From Ascaris suum (lineage: Eukaryota > Nematoda > Chromadorea > Rhabditida > Ascarididae): DNA of 64,000 nt. The notes under the pieces were generated by a model. It was not told the DNA's origin and ran no database searches. It was given only the letters and a program-made list of their open reading frames with translations. Position 1 is the stretch's first letter. Each line of letters begins with the position of its first letter. Below are positions 13,079 to 26,462 of the stretch, piece after piece. Both the position numbers and the translations under genes were made by a program. The stretch spans positions 8,877,366 to 8,941,365 of the forward strand of contig CM024170.1 in NCBI GenBank assembly GCA_013433145.1, in the 5' to 3' direction.

Positions 13079-16000
13079 AAATCGAATAAAGCAAAATTTT
13101 TGACCACTCCATAATTTCCCACCCTCAGAGGTGGTCGGTTAAATAATTCTGATATTAAAAAGCTGACTGAGATGATCATACGCAAAGGAGAGGAATTTTG
13201 AGTTGAACTGAAGTTCACGAGCTGTTTTGGGACACTTTTGGTTTTTACTGTGCTTTCTTGCACCTCACATCTCAATATCTGGAGTATAATCACTTCTAAG
13301 AGTTAAAAAGAAGTTTAAACAGAAGTTAGTTACTTCATGCATGTTAATTCAAAATGCACCTTCTGGGAGAGTGGTACACCAAAAGTATATCAAAAGGAAC
13401 GTATATTACGGTAGAAAATATAAAATATGTTGTCGCGAAAGGAGCAATAAACAATCGTGGAATAAGTCATCATAAGGCTTGTGAACAATATATTTGTCAC
13501 TAAATTAACTTAATATAAGATCCAACCTCATAAGCATTAAGTGATTTGTGATGCGCGTAAGGTCATGTGAGCACTTCTTATTTTTCAACGAAACCTAACG
13601 ATGATATGGTCGTCAATTTAATAAGAAGGCGTCTTACACGATAATTTCAGATGTGAGATTTTCATATTCCTTTCGAGGTTCGTTGGAAACGAGAGGTGGC
13701 CTGGCAAATTTATCAGCGAGGAAGCTTTTTTATCCTTCATCGCTACGTGGCAGTCTCGCATCTCAGTTATTTACGATGCATACCGAATTCCACTATATCG
13801 GATTTATTCGTATGATTCCACCGCTTATTACTTTGGTTTGTTACGTTGCCTTAGCCATCAATAACGAATATTATCATATATCAAACATCACCTTAGTGGG
13901 CATGAATGATGGACGACATCATCGCCGACGATCATTACGAAGAATTAGGTTATTTTGAGAGTCTTTGTAGAAAAGATTAGCGACAGCCTATTCAATTAAT
14001 CACAAGACGTAACTTCTTCTGTAGACATTAGATACCTTATTTATGCATTATGGTTGAATGAATAGTGAGACAGTCTGCTGGTTGAATTATAGTCAGCGGC
14101 TGGCATTAAAAGAAGGAAATACACTTCATCAACACACATATGCGTACGATCATCGAGATAAGACCTTAATTGCACTAGAAAGCGTAACGTCACAGAGGTT
14201 GCCATCCGCTCTCACAAAATACACTTCATGGATTTTGCTGAGTTTTTTACTCACTGACGGGTAAACACGGCGAACAACTTGACTCACCAAGATGGACGAG
14301 CTTTGATCAGCAGTTTGTGACTAACATCAAATGACTAATAGTTAGAGTAAATAAGTGGAATTCCTCAGAAAATCAAGCTTAATTCTGCGGATCGGACTCT
14401 CCAGTTACGCTGAAATGATGAAATAAACTGAGAGAATTTTTTGAATGAGGGAGATCACCACGAAATAACCAATAAGAGTGATAATGAAGGAAAGTAGATG
14501 GAATGGGGATGATGGGAGGAGGAGAGGGGGGAAGGAATGACACATTGAAAAGCTTCTTCCGTTACTTCAATAAATACAGCAAAGAAAGCACACAAATCTG
14601 CCACACATTATCACTGCTGACTTAACTTCTAAAACGACCGATTTGTGATCGCGTGTAGTAATGCGAATAAAAATATGTTTACTTTTCGTATTCCATCATC
14701 AATTATCAACAGTCTAGAAGTTTTCCTCTTTCACGCCCTTCTCTTAAACAAAGCTGAAATGGCTTTGATGTTGCGTGCGCATATTTACCTGGGTTATGAT
14801 GCTACCTGTCCTACCGGTGATATTATTGTCTTTTCTATACATAGTACAAAGGTAATCGTTTTAAACACATCTAGCAATGAATGATATTCAACAATTCGCA
14901 TAAATACATAAATCATTGAGAGAAGTTTCCAAAGCAAATCGTGTAGAATAAAGATATCATGACAGATGAAAACCTTTCATATAAGATAGCATGACGGCTG
15001 ATGATAGCGTATTTTTGGCATTTTTCATGATGCATTCGGCATTGCATAAATCGTTATTAATGAAGAAAGGTTCTTTTTATAGCAAAAATATAAGCAAATA
15101 TTTAATTACGTAAAGTATTTTCTTTTCTCCAATGTTTTGCAAACAAATTATAGAAGAAGCAAGCCAGACCAGTGCGTGGAAGATTCCGATTGTTGGATAA
15201 CCAAAAAATCAAGGCACCTATGCAAACAAACCGTGAAAATGCAGATTCGCATGTAACGCCGATCTCCTCTCATTTCAGATATGACGCTGCTAGCATCTGC
15301 TTAATCTGCATGCACAGAGACCATTCGGCCCTGGTTTGTTAATAGTGCACCCTATCGTAGACGATTCTTATAACTAGATACTAAGCAGCATCTATAAAAT
15401 TAATTCCATATCAATTTATATTTTGTTTTGAAAAGATGAGACAATTTCAAGTGCTCGGTTCATGTTCAGTATACAGAAATCTATGCAAACAAGAAAAAAG
15501 ACTGAATAACGCATTTAATGCATAACCACTAAAATGCGCTTTCGGCGCAACCCTCCACCTAATACATATTAAAAACCACCAAAAACCACAACTCACTGAT
15601 ATCGGAAGAAAGGTAACATTTGTTAAAGAAGCTAAGAACTTGACGTGGGACTTCACGTGAGTGCAAGCGTTCACCTAGTTGCGAACTGAAATGGAGAGAA
15701 CGCAATCGGTCGGTGAATCGTGCAAAACACACAAAATCGGTATCTTTCTATGCGTTTTGTGCAACACGTATGGAGAATTGAGAGAAATGATAATAGGATG
15801 TTCGCGTAAGAAGATTATTCGAGACTGTATTCAAACACTACCACAATGAAATCACTACTGCTATCCGAATGTACAATCTGTGAGAAATATTGAAAACGTT
15901 CAAAAACCCTTTAAACGCCTCTTAACCATTATTATGATGGTCGACGAGTCATAAATAATGCGGGAACAGCAAATCATATAGAGTTCAGTTAGGAAAACCC

Positions 16001-18616
16001 GATGGCGTTCAGATTTCCATAAAACTGAATTGGTTCCACTTCACCTAACACCTAAATGGTCAATCCTCTAATGACACTGTCTTCATTGCAGACGTTGAAG
16101 AAATTGCATGAGTTCATTTGACGATCTGTTGATGATTTACAACAGCAACAGCATCACTGATGTTATACGATCGAATTCTAAGTATATAAACGTGTCTGCA
16201 ATATCAGTTCAACCCAGAAAGAGGAGCTAAGGAATTAATCTCTCAGAAATATGCATGAGATCGAAAGAAACCTTCCTACGAAATCTATTAGCATAAAGCC
16301 CAAAAGAAAGGGAAAATTTTCTATTTTTTAATGAGTCAGTGAGACAGAAATTTCACTGACTGTTCGAATGCAAATGCGACAAATTTTATTGTTTGTGTTG
16401 AAATTGTTAGCTTCCAATATCTCATCATATCGGTTGATTCAAAAAATTCGAGGAATTACGTTTAAGGATTATTCAGGAACTAAAACTTCGCTAACTTTCT
16501 AGCAGAAAGAAGAAATAATGAGGAAATATATTTATGATCAATGTAAACTTACTTTTACTTCGTGAATAACGATCGATAAGTGATGCCATAACTAATGCAG
16601 TTAGTGCTCACTGACTACAATAAAATCCATTCCAATTCAGTATCCTTTGCACAGATCTTATGTTCCACTTCTGCAATTGTGGGGCGCTACCCTTTTTGCT
16701 TATTCGTACCAGTTTATTTCTGCAATACTCTCGTTCAGCAATGAAATTGTTGTTAAGCGAATTCTCTATGAACAACGCATGATTATTAACACTTTTTCGG
16801 ATTTTTAAACTTGTCTTGCAATTAAATTCAGCAAGATAAACTTCGAAAGAATTGTACCATCCTCACTTTAAGATCATTCAATTAAATCTTCAGACAAAAA
16901 TCATTAAACAGTCAGGTTTATATGAAAATCCCCAATGCAATCCTAACATCATACGTCTTACTGAGGTATATTGGAACGAATGTTTTATCTGAAGATAGAA
17001 AGGTACAAATAGTCAAACGATCGGTCGAATAATTTTCTGAGATACTTCATTTCATTCAGCACACACCGAGTTACGTTTTTAAAAAGTTTCAAAAATACAG
17101 GAGAATGCCTCGTTTCTCTCGGACGGTTTCGCCATTTGCCGTAAAGATGCTCACTGCATCGAGTAAAAAACTTTATAATTTCAATAAAAGAATATTTTGA
17201 AGATTCAGATGCATATCTTTGCTCTATCTGTATATCCACTAGCCCACAGCATGCAAATTACACCTCTCCAAAACGGTTACTCAAAGGTCATAATCAGGCC
17301 AATACAAGGTTTCGGGAAATAGAGCAGAAACGCTCTCATAACCATTGGGCATGGCCGCTTCTACTCATTACCTTACGGCTCATCTACGACCGATATGATT
17401 TGCGTTCAATATTTACAAGCTAATTCAAAAATTTATAGCTGAAAGACTGGAACATAACCAAAGCGCACGCTGAGCGTTTCACACTAGCTACAAGGAATTC
17501 GAGGCGTTTTTCGCATATCTAGCGGAGATTTTTTTATCGCGAAGAAAGAGCGTTTGTTAGCAATGAATGCTTCGGCAATATGGTCTTATTGGCAGAAATG
17601 AAAAGTGTGACTAATGATGCTAATATGGAACAGTCATCAGCAGTCTTATTGATGCCCTTTGCAGGAAGAGCACAAACAAGTATGAAATGCTGAACGTATA
17701 GCAACATTGCTCAACAGCTTAGAACAACTTTTTCCCCGTCGATTGCTTTAAGACTTGAAAATGAAAAAATATCAGCAAATACTCTACGAACTCATCTTTC
17801 AGAAAAGAAAATGAAGAATCACACCAGAGGATGGGCACAGTCTGCACTTTTTGCAGCCCGAATCATCAGACCTAATCTCCACATAACAGTGCAAGAAGCA
17901 GCGAAACACCGCTCCTAATATGTCTACTACGAGATGATACAATGTTCTCAACAGGCGAATTCTTAGCTGTTGTTTGACTGTACAACGAAATTAGATTAGC
18001 GAAATTCATGCTTTCAATTCAAGACCTGAAGTTATGGAGCAGATAGGCGTATGCGCAGACATGATGTCACCATGAAAGCATATGAGACTTTATGCATATT
18101 TTCATCTGCCCTCTTTGCGCGAATAAAGCGGTTTATTCGCTGAAACTACCATAATAATATTTGCAAGGGCGCATAAGCTGGGTGGCAAGGAGTGCTGCTA
18201 AGACCAGTTGAAATTAAGGATTCTTCTGATGATTCAGCTCAATTTAATGACGTACCATAATCCTCGTTTGTTATGAGCGGTTAATTCTCCTCTCACTGAA
18301 TAACTATTTATTGCTTTCAAAAGTACGGCGAAACTTCAATAAACCAAAAGTGGCAATGGAAAGTTGTTGAAAACGTCGTTACAGAACCGTTAAAAACTGT
18401 CATAAACAGAAGGAACTCTATAGACCTCTCAATGCTTTTTTTCTGAATGGGACAACTTGACCCGACCACTCCGCCAACCAACACAGCGAATGTCGGCTAT
18501 TTTTGTGTCCTGTCGTTGTTTGTAAAAGCTTGAGTAAACATTTTTACGACAGTTTTATCGAACGCTGTTAAAATGCTGATGAAAATTACGGAACCTCCCC
18601 ATAATTGAAGCTCCAG

Positions 18617-19658
18617 GTCGTGTTCAGCTAGCTTTTGAAGAATTTTTGAGCACTTTTCTGCAATACTCCACCGTAAGTGGAATCAAAAACAAAACTTTCA
18701 CTAGAATTGGGCCAATTTTTAGGGTTAGTTAAACAGGGAACACGCCTGAAAAATAGAGGTGACCTGAAATCAACATTCAGACTGTATTTGTTAGCCTAAC
18801 TCTTTGTCTTCGAATGAAGGTAGATGAAATTTTATTGCCAACAGTATTCGGGAAGTTTTTTTGCCGTGAAATGACAACGTTATTTAGAAGATATATGAAA
18901 TCCAAATTCATCTAAAGATTGGAAATTTCAATAGCCAGGAAATTTCAGCTGCATCTACTCCCCACCCCCCCCCCTCCCTCACCCCCCTGCCCGCTATTCC
19001 ACTCATGACGGTTCAGAAGGTTTGAATTATGAACGGAAGTTTCGCAAACACGCAGGATGACCCCATGTATCGAGGCGATTATTAAAACATCATATCATTT
19101 TCAATCACTTTACAAACTTGAGAGCACATGAAAATAGATCATAAAGGCAGCAACGTATGAAAAATTACAATCCTTCAACCAAAATCCGCGGCAGGTTGAG
19201 ACGAAGAGAACGTTTCCAAAGTGAACGATTTGAAGTGGCGCTATGCGATTGTAAAACGTTCGATTCGGAAGCTCATTCACCTCAACAAGCCTCAACTACG
19301 ACGTTGTTTAATCCTCGCCGAAATAAAAATTACACACTTAGAGAAATGTTTTGTGAACAATAAGAACGAGCAATGACCGGAAATAAATTTAAGTGCATTG
19401 TTGAATGCTTCAGAAGTTGTAGAAGCAATGAAAATTGGTCGATGTTGTTTTGGCGAAATTATTTTCATTTATGCATATTCAGCAAGCATTCTCTTGTGTT
19501 TGCTAGCGTACTCTATTTTGACCTTCTATGAGGTTCCAATTCAAAAACATTTTGCAGTAAAATTCAAAATAAATCACCCCATAAATGACCATAATCAAGA
19601 TATGAATTTGCCGTACTCTACTTCGAAAGATATAAATGAAGAATCGATTCGAGCTTAG
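18617..19658 (+). CDS. Possible 3' part of a membrane acyltransferase-like gene
   Basis: Three candidate exons: 18617-18672 (RVQLAFEEFLSTFLQYST, strong donor gtaagt), 18781-18819 (TVFVSLTLCLRMK, donor gtagat) and 19414-19658. The first two join in phase 0. The third needs a phase-1 partner, so one exon between them is missing or wrong. The third exon begins after GAATGCTTCAG and encodes about 80 residues with one hydrophobic helix (IIFIYAYSASILLCLLAYSI) followed by LTFYEVPIQKHF and a polar tail. A membrane helix followed by a 'fE.P...k' motif resembles the C-terminus of nematode acyltransferase-3 (NRF-6/OAC-type) proteins. This is resemblance only, and no upstream helices were found. Confidence 0.3.
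18958..18995 (+). repeat. Polypyrimidine C-rich tract
   Basis: Consecutive C runs of six or more separated by A or T; on the minus strand it is G-rich and could form a quadruplex. Confidence 0.85.
19414..19658 (+). CDS. Terminal exon, acyltransferase-3-like membrane C-terminus
   Basis: Best single piece of the 18.6-19.7 kb candidate: 81 codons after a TTCAG acceptor, one clear membrane segment, the ending NEESIRA, and a TAG stop. It could also be a lone duplicated exon. Confidence 0.35.
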
Positions 19659-19659
19659 C

Positions 19660-22600
19660 TGAATAGCCAAAGCATTGACTTGTAAGAAAAATATGCTGCA
19701 CCCACATATGATCCCTCTATCAGTGAAGTTATGAACGTTTCACGGTAGAGCAATACGGTTATCAGCTAAGTTTCAACAGTTGAAGCACTTTGAAATGCAC
19801 CAGCATTCAATATGCTGCGATGCTTTACGCTCTCAAAACGACTCAAATAAATGGCTGACCTCCGAAAGGTTTCTTTATGATGGACATTACGATTTATCAA
19901 TTGCTGGTCTTATTGAACACCAACGAATTCGACAAATTGAATGAATTTTAAACTTAATCAATTTCGACCCTCAAGAAATATGTTGGAATTAAACGTATTC
20001 GATCTGAATTTTGATTATTCCCGCCTTGAATTCGACTAGTTTCTGTAAGAAAAATTAAGGTTTTAGTGGATAAATATTTGATTCCACTCAATAAATACAA
20101 CAAATGTAAATGTTGGCACATATGAATATGTTTATAAACGTCTGAGTTTTTTGCAAAGTTTTTCAAGGAAAATGCATGAAAAAGCCAACCACATTTCAAG
20201 GCCAATCGAACAGCTTTTTTTCGCTTCATAAAAGAAACTAAATTTGACCTATCGTGGGAAGCAAATTTTTGCTATTCATCGATCCACAACCATTTATTCG
20301 TTGACGAATAGTCAGTCCATTCAAAGAGATGCAATGCGCGGCGTGAAAATCGAAAATCGAAAGTGTCTCTCAATGGGAATTCCTGTTTACTGGCAAGTTG
20401 TGAGGTAAATATCTTCATCTGATAAGCAACCAACTCACATTAAAAAAAAACTAGTTATTGAGGCGGACATCTAACGTTTCAATAGCTGCTGCTGACTCAT
20501 CGTGTGTACATTTTCAGGAGTTCCACACTCTCTCCTCTTTTCATGACAAAAACTCCATCTTAGTAACACTCCTTGAAATTGATGACAAATTTCGGACATA
20601 ACATAATATCAAATACAGATAACTATTAGATATAAGTTTGCGGATGAAAAGTAAATTAGGCGAAACGAGCATCTTTCGCATATCGACAAACGTGGCTATC
20701 TAATCTCACAAATTACCGTTGGAAAATTAGAACCTGTAGAAAGAATATCCTCATATCTTAACCAACCGAACCGCCTGTACAAAATATTCCCCGAGAGGGC
20801 TGGTTTTTCTTTGACGGTTGATGGACAAACAAACTTGATCGGCGCAAAGAACTTGCAAAATTTTCTCAGCATTAATTGTTTAATTTTTTTTCTCCAGCAT
20901 GCGGAAAATAATATCAAAATTTCGTTACCTATGATATGCATTCTACCTTGCCGAACCGTGAATCTGTAGCTGTGCTGCTCTCCGACCAATGGACAGACAC
21001 ACACACAGACATGTATACTCATCACGGCACTATAATGCAAATTCACAGAAAAGTACGAAAATCCTCTCATAGTAGCTTAATTCAATTTGCGTCCTACAAG
21101 ATTCTTTTTCTGTCTTCCCCAAGGATTTGCAATTTATCGCTTCTCCGTTTAATCAATAGATGAGTTATTCATTTCAATGCTATTCGGAGTTTTCATGCAA
21201 TCGAAATGCAATGTGGGAAATTCAAAATAGTTTCATCATATTTGTCGGTCACAGTTAAAACCTGCTGAGCCCCAACACATAAAGGTGCCGCCATATTTTG
21301 AATTTTTTTTGCTTCGCTCATAATGCGCAGCAACCATACGTGCTAGAGCACTGCAAATTTTAGCCGCAACTGAACAATCTGGAAAGCTTCTCTGATTTCA
21401 ACACGTTGCTTAAATAAACAAGTGGTGGAGTTTTGCAGAGGAAGCAGCTCAATATGCATTTTTGCATTTTACTACCAATCTCATATGTCACCAACAAAAG
21501 GTAAACTGTGCAGAATAAGATTTCCGCCAGGGATTCTACTGTTCGCATAAATGTCCCATAAAAGATCGGTCACTTCCTTCGGCCTTATCAATATAAAACG
21601 AATCCCAACTGGTATAAAACATAAGGATATTTTCTGACATCCTGAAGCGTTAGAAATCCTCTCGATTTTAATGGATAAGCGTGAAGAATGCTAATAGAAG
21701 GTCATTCTATTGCCCAATATTGGTAAGTCCAGCCTCGGTGGTTCCCAGTTGAAATTATGGGACAAACATAAAGACACAACGTATACCCCCACAATGACTC
21801 AAAGCGCCATAATGCATTAGTGCGCTTTGGCACAGAAAACAGAAAAATGGAAAATTATGAGGGGAAAGATGTTTGGCCGGTTGGAAAATGAACTTCTTCA
21901 TGAAACTTAAATCACTCAATATAGCATTGAAATAGCGACAGTGAAGTGAAAATTGCCAGATAGAATGTTGTGTATGTACGCAGCAAAAGACGTCAATGAG
22001 AATAAAACCCCGTAAGCACAACGACCATTTGAAGACTTCTATAAAGCTGAAAGCGAGTCATAAAGTCAACAATTCTAGACTCTGGCAGTTCTCTCGTATT
22101 TCTTTGTGTGTGAGCATTCACATTTTGAACTAAAGCAATTGGGCGGACAATGGTGTGCTGCAATGCACACATCGAGTAAGCAATTGCTCAAGTTCACTTC
22201 CCCTTAATTTTTTTGCAACAAAGTATTACATGCGATTGCCAAAAATGATACGTTTAGGTATGAAAGTGGAAGTATAGCACTGTAGAATACATTTAAGAAC
22301 AGCGAAAAAAACTGTGAGGTAAAGATAGAACATTTATTTACCTGTATCTAGCATGTGAATGAAGTGAAGAGTATCAGTATTTTGTCGTATTTCACACGAA
22401 AAAAAAATACTTCAGGAAAAATTCTATACCTCAAGGCATAACAGCAGGTGCCACATTTGATAAGAAGGTCGCTATGGAAAAGTTATACGGGTTTTTGAAT
22501 GGTGTTTGCGCGTGAGAAATAAATAACTGCACTGCAACTAGGAAATCGTCGACCACCTCATATATATTACTATCTTTTGTCGCAGAATCTAATTCCGTAC

Positions 22601-22840
22601 AACGGGAGGGTGTGAGGATTGGCTGTTGGAGGGGGAGTGTGAAGGAGGAAAGGGCTTGGGTCTGTCTGACGAATAGATAAAGTGCTTCTTTGGTGATAAT
22701 GTGAGCCTATCATTTCTCCTAAGGTGAAGCAATATATCTCACTATGTGGAATCTTTTCACCAGTGACGGAATGCTGCCAAGATTCGAAAGGCCGAACGTC
22801 TATCAACTGGTGATATTTCATCACCTTTACGCTTACGCTT
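19660..22840. other. No gene recognised
   Basis: Short frames only. A 124-codon minus-strand frame (20696-21070) contains protein-like patches and a plausible internal exon, but no motif. A short (AC)n run lies near 21.0 kb. Confidence 0.35.
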
Positions 22841-22844
22841 CACC

Positions 22845-23903
22845 ATGATTAGAACACAAGTGACCGCCTTCAATAATCGACGCTCAACCGGATTGGATTA
22901 CGCATCACCCGGTACGGTTACACATCAAGCAATAATTAAGGAAGAAATTGTTGCACAGAAACTAAGAGAATCTATCTATGATCTATACCTCGTCTCATGC
23001 AGTCAGTCCTTCATGAGAAGAACGCAAGAACAACAACAAAACAACAATAACAACCGGACACTGCGTGTGAGGACACCGTCGTTTACCAGTGATGCGTAAC
23101 GCCATCGCTCTATGAGGCAAATATGACGCTAGCGTTAAATTGCTGCGCGCCATAAATACCAACAAAAGCGAAAGAGAAATTCGTTCCCTGAATCTGTTAA
23201 TTACTCTACGCGCAAATTTCAATCTTTCTGCTACTCGAAAACTTTTAAATTTGTTCCGTCTTCCTTATAAGAACTGACCGGAACACGAGCCCCGAAAGAA
23301 ATTGCACCAATCGCGCCAACAAAAGTTAACTTTCTACCAAAATGATGCAATTTTCGTTGCCGACAATCTATGTTTCGATGCATATTAACGCAAAGTTGCA
23401 ACAGCAGCACGAATTACTAAAAATAGACACGGCTGAGAATATATGACAATGAATTTGCAATAAATTCCGCTTTTCAAATTCAATGCAAAAATATACCGAT
23501 TCGGTGGAGATCAATACATTTCAGGCGCAGCAGAGAAGTTACATCCGTAAGACCCTCTAAAAATGCCTTGACGCAAGCGTCCTTGCTTATAAAACGAGAG
23601 CGCATTTGCTCACATGAATCAATGTGGTTCTGGGTGACGACGTTCACGAGAAGGCACCGTTGGGTAGATAACCCCACCCCATTCCCCCCTACTCCCCGCC
23701 ATGCCGTCGTATTATCTGCACTGCCGCTACTATCGTTGGATTTTGTAGTGCATAATAAAAAACCTTGACCTCTTGTCTTGTTGCCAGATTACGCAGCATC
23801 TGCTCGAACCTCGAAAGAGAATGGAGTTGCGGATCCTACTGTTGCGAAAGAAGGTTGGAGAGCCAAAAACAGGACCGAACATCCTTACATGCACAACATA
23901 TAA
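22845..23903 (+). CDS. Possible two-exon gene for a short hydrophilic protein
   Basis: Exon 1 (22845-22911) starts MIRTQVTAFNNRRSTGLDYA and stops one base into a codon at donor CCCG/gtacgg. Exon 2 (23788-23903) follows the acceptor CTTGTTGCCAG with the complementary phase and runs YAASARTSKENG to EHPYMHNI and TAA. The joined product is 60 residues, hydrophilic, with no signal peptide or membrane span. The alternative is that exon 1 continues unspliced to 23099 (84 residues with an Asn/Gln run). No family recognised. Confidence 0.28.
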
Positions 23904-24531
23904 AAACATTGATAAAGCACTGATAGTGCAGCTTCAAATGAACTGGGTTTCTCATAGCAATTCACAAGAAAAAGAAACTGTTGCTGGGCGACGTCGAATG
24001 GGCTGCAGAGAAAAACTTATTTGCGGATCTTAAGGAGCTTTCAAATGCAGATACTCATTGAGAAAGTGCTGAGCCTAATGAAATTGCCATACAAAATCAA
24101 TCCACGACATAGACTGTAATAGCCAGACGTTTAATGCAGTTACTCTTCCGGTTCACGAGTTGAGGCTACCGCAAAGGCGGGAGAAGACTTCCATAAGTAT
24201 GATGTATATTTTGAAAAGCGGTTGTAAGTTATTCCTAAACACACAGCGCCCATACAATAACAAACTGCTGAGGAGTAGCCACTGACACCCATCAATGATA
24301 ACGATTCCAACAAAAAATTTCAATATGACAAGCTTTTGGTGATGATTTTGCATCATAGAGATTTTTTTTAGCACATCACTTCTGTGAATTAAAAAGTGTG
24401 TCAAGATCAGGCAAAGTATTGTAGATTTACATGGTCGCAACTTTGCTTTTTCCGCGAAATGTTATCATTTGATCGCAGTTGCATTGCAATCGTTTGCCTT
24501 CTCTAAATCCTCGAAATTCCTCAAAACAATC

Positions 24532-24635
24532 GAGCAATTCTCTCATTGCAAAATTTGGAGTCTGTGTTGCATTCGTAGCAATAGAGCAATTCTCTTATTG
24601 CAAAATTTGGAGTCTGTGTTGCATTCGTAGCAATA
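24532..24635. repeat. Tandem duplication, 2 x 52 bases
   Basis: Two adjacent copies of a 52-base unit (GAGCAATTCT...TAGCAATA) differ at one position (C/T in the CTCATT versus CTTATT segment). The near identity points to a recent duplication. Confidence 0.95.
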
Positions 24636-26368
24636 TTTGATGCTAATGAGTCGACTGAAGGAAACAGTCTTCCTATATACATCTATAACAAGTAACTGCA
24701 AGAGCATTTGCTGAACTTCCATTTTTAAGGAGTCAGAATATTATCAGGAACCTAATGAGAGGTAATAAGGAGGCTAAATGGGACGGAGTCATACCATAGG
24801 ATTAGCTGTTGCCAAATAAGAGTGAATCAAAAGGACAAAATGGCTTGATCAGCAAAAAAAGTGTTTGAGAAAACTATGCCTTTTTGAATGAGATCAAATG
24901 AAGCCGCTAAACACCTTGAATTTTTCTTGTCACTCAGCTGTGGTGAAATATAGCATGTAAACAGATGATTTGGTCGGTTTTACGACCGTCTGTCACCCAT
25001 CCGTACCTCTGCGAATGCAAACATTGATGGTAGAAACGCTTGTCAACGCAATGAAGCGCAATTTCCTTTGCAAATAAACACTCATATGCAGTCGCTGTGA
25101 CATCTCTCAAAAGCAGTGTTTCAGTTGATTAGTATGCTGATATGCTTCTTTTATTCTATACAGCACTTTCCTTGCAGAATTCCTTGGTCAAGAGTTAAAA
25201 GCCCAATGCTGGCTTCTAGAAGGACGCGATGGGATGGCATGAATGATCGATGTTGTAAGTCCTTTATTCCTAAGCAGCTGATACTGATCGTTGACGGACG
25301 AAGGCCGACTTCGGCGATTAAAACAACCAATAAAAAGGTAGTCGGAACTAGTCTTCTTTTGTTTAGGATAATTAAAATTCAAATCCTAAAAGCACCATTC
25401 AAATCCTAAAAGCTTTCAATTCATTCGTGCAAAACAACTGGCAAAAAACTGCCTCTTTTAGATTCATCATTAGAATTCAGGGCTAATATTAACGAAAATT
25501 CGATCGAGATTTCTTTAACGAAAGATCCCGCCGACTTTGGGAAAAGAATGGCAGCAACGATCGGGATTTCTTAAACAATATTATGAGGACTTTCCTACTG
25601 CGCAAAACCACGGTTTTCTTTTGAGCTGTATTCTTATCCGCGGTGTACATTTTTTTGTGTTGCAAATCTTCTTTAAAAAGTCAATTTTTTAATCATCCGC
25701 ATACTTCCCTTTCGATTGAACGTTTATTTCTAAAGCTCACCATCCTCTACTCTTGATGGAAAAATCCCCATTGCATTTCGAGCAGCTCAACACATCTCTC
25801 TTTTGTAATCGATTAATGTTTACTAAACAAACATCAACATTTGCATCAGTTAACGTTTGCGCTCGTATTGAGAGGTGTCCACTTCAAAAAATAAAAAATA
25901 GGTTTTTAAGGCTTTGAATAATTCCTCGCTGATATGTTCCAGAGAAAAGTCACGTGCGCATTGTTGTCGGCGATTTTATTGGATTGTTTTTTTGTTATCT
26001 TTGTCGGCGATATTTCATTATTTTTTGTTATCAATGAAACGAATAAAATCGAAAAAAATGTTGCCTAAATAAATAAATGGATGTGATGAAAGTATAAAAC
26101 ATCGTTGCATCAATGTGAGAAATTAAACCCATCAAATCATAGCAAACTAAAGGAAAAGAAGTTTGTGCAACAATTCTCACCGTGTCAACAATCGTCATAA
26201 AATCTGTAAATTTGATGACATAGCTGTCATAATCTTTTAAGTAAATTAAAAGAAAGCTTAATTTGAAGCACGATTCACCTCAATTCAACTCTAATACACT
26301 GAATCGGTACCGCCAAAAAAAATCACAAAGCAAAACAACAAATTTGAGGAAATATATATAACACTTAC

Positions 26369-26462
26369 CTTTTGGTCGGATGAGCTGCAACGGCAGCATG
26401 CAAAAATAAGGTGTTACGTCGACCAGCTTCATTGCAATTGCAGAAATCAGTGATGTTGCTGG
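26369..26462 (-). CDS. Ankyrin-repeat-like exon
   Basis: On the minus strand a 94-base open segment ends at the strong donor AAAAG/gtaagt. Its translation includes NEAGRRNTLFLHAAVAAHP, which matches the ankyrin pattern in which a Gly/Asn turn leads into T-L-H-A-A-V at the helix start. The acceptor (GAGATTAG) is weak and no partner exons were identified, although the following 600 bases upstream (to 27.0 kb) are also unusually open on this strand. It could be one exon of an ankyrin protein or a relic. Confidence 0.3.

Larger units (their letters stand above)
8400..18600. other. Gene-poor stretch
   Basis: I found no run of exons with matching splice phases on either strand. Several longish frames exist (12074-12514 minus, 13653-13958 plus) but lack supporting splice signals or recognisable motifs. 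A stop-interrupted protein-like translation around 9.06-9.9 kb on the plus strand may be old transposon sequence, but I cannot name it. Confidence 0.35.

Noticed and set aside
13653..13958. 101-codon plus-strand ORF with one hydrophobic segment
   Set aside because: Preceded by an acceptor-like TTTCAG, but no donor or partner exons; ends in a basic low-complexity tail.
20696..21070. 124-codon minus-strand ORF
   Set aside because: Contains a possible exon (from FFAPIKFVC to SNFPT) with a fair donor, but the rest is unlikely coding and no motif is recognised.
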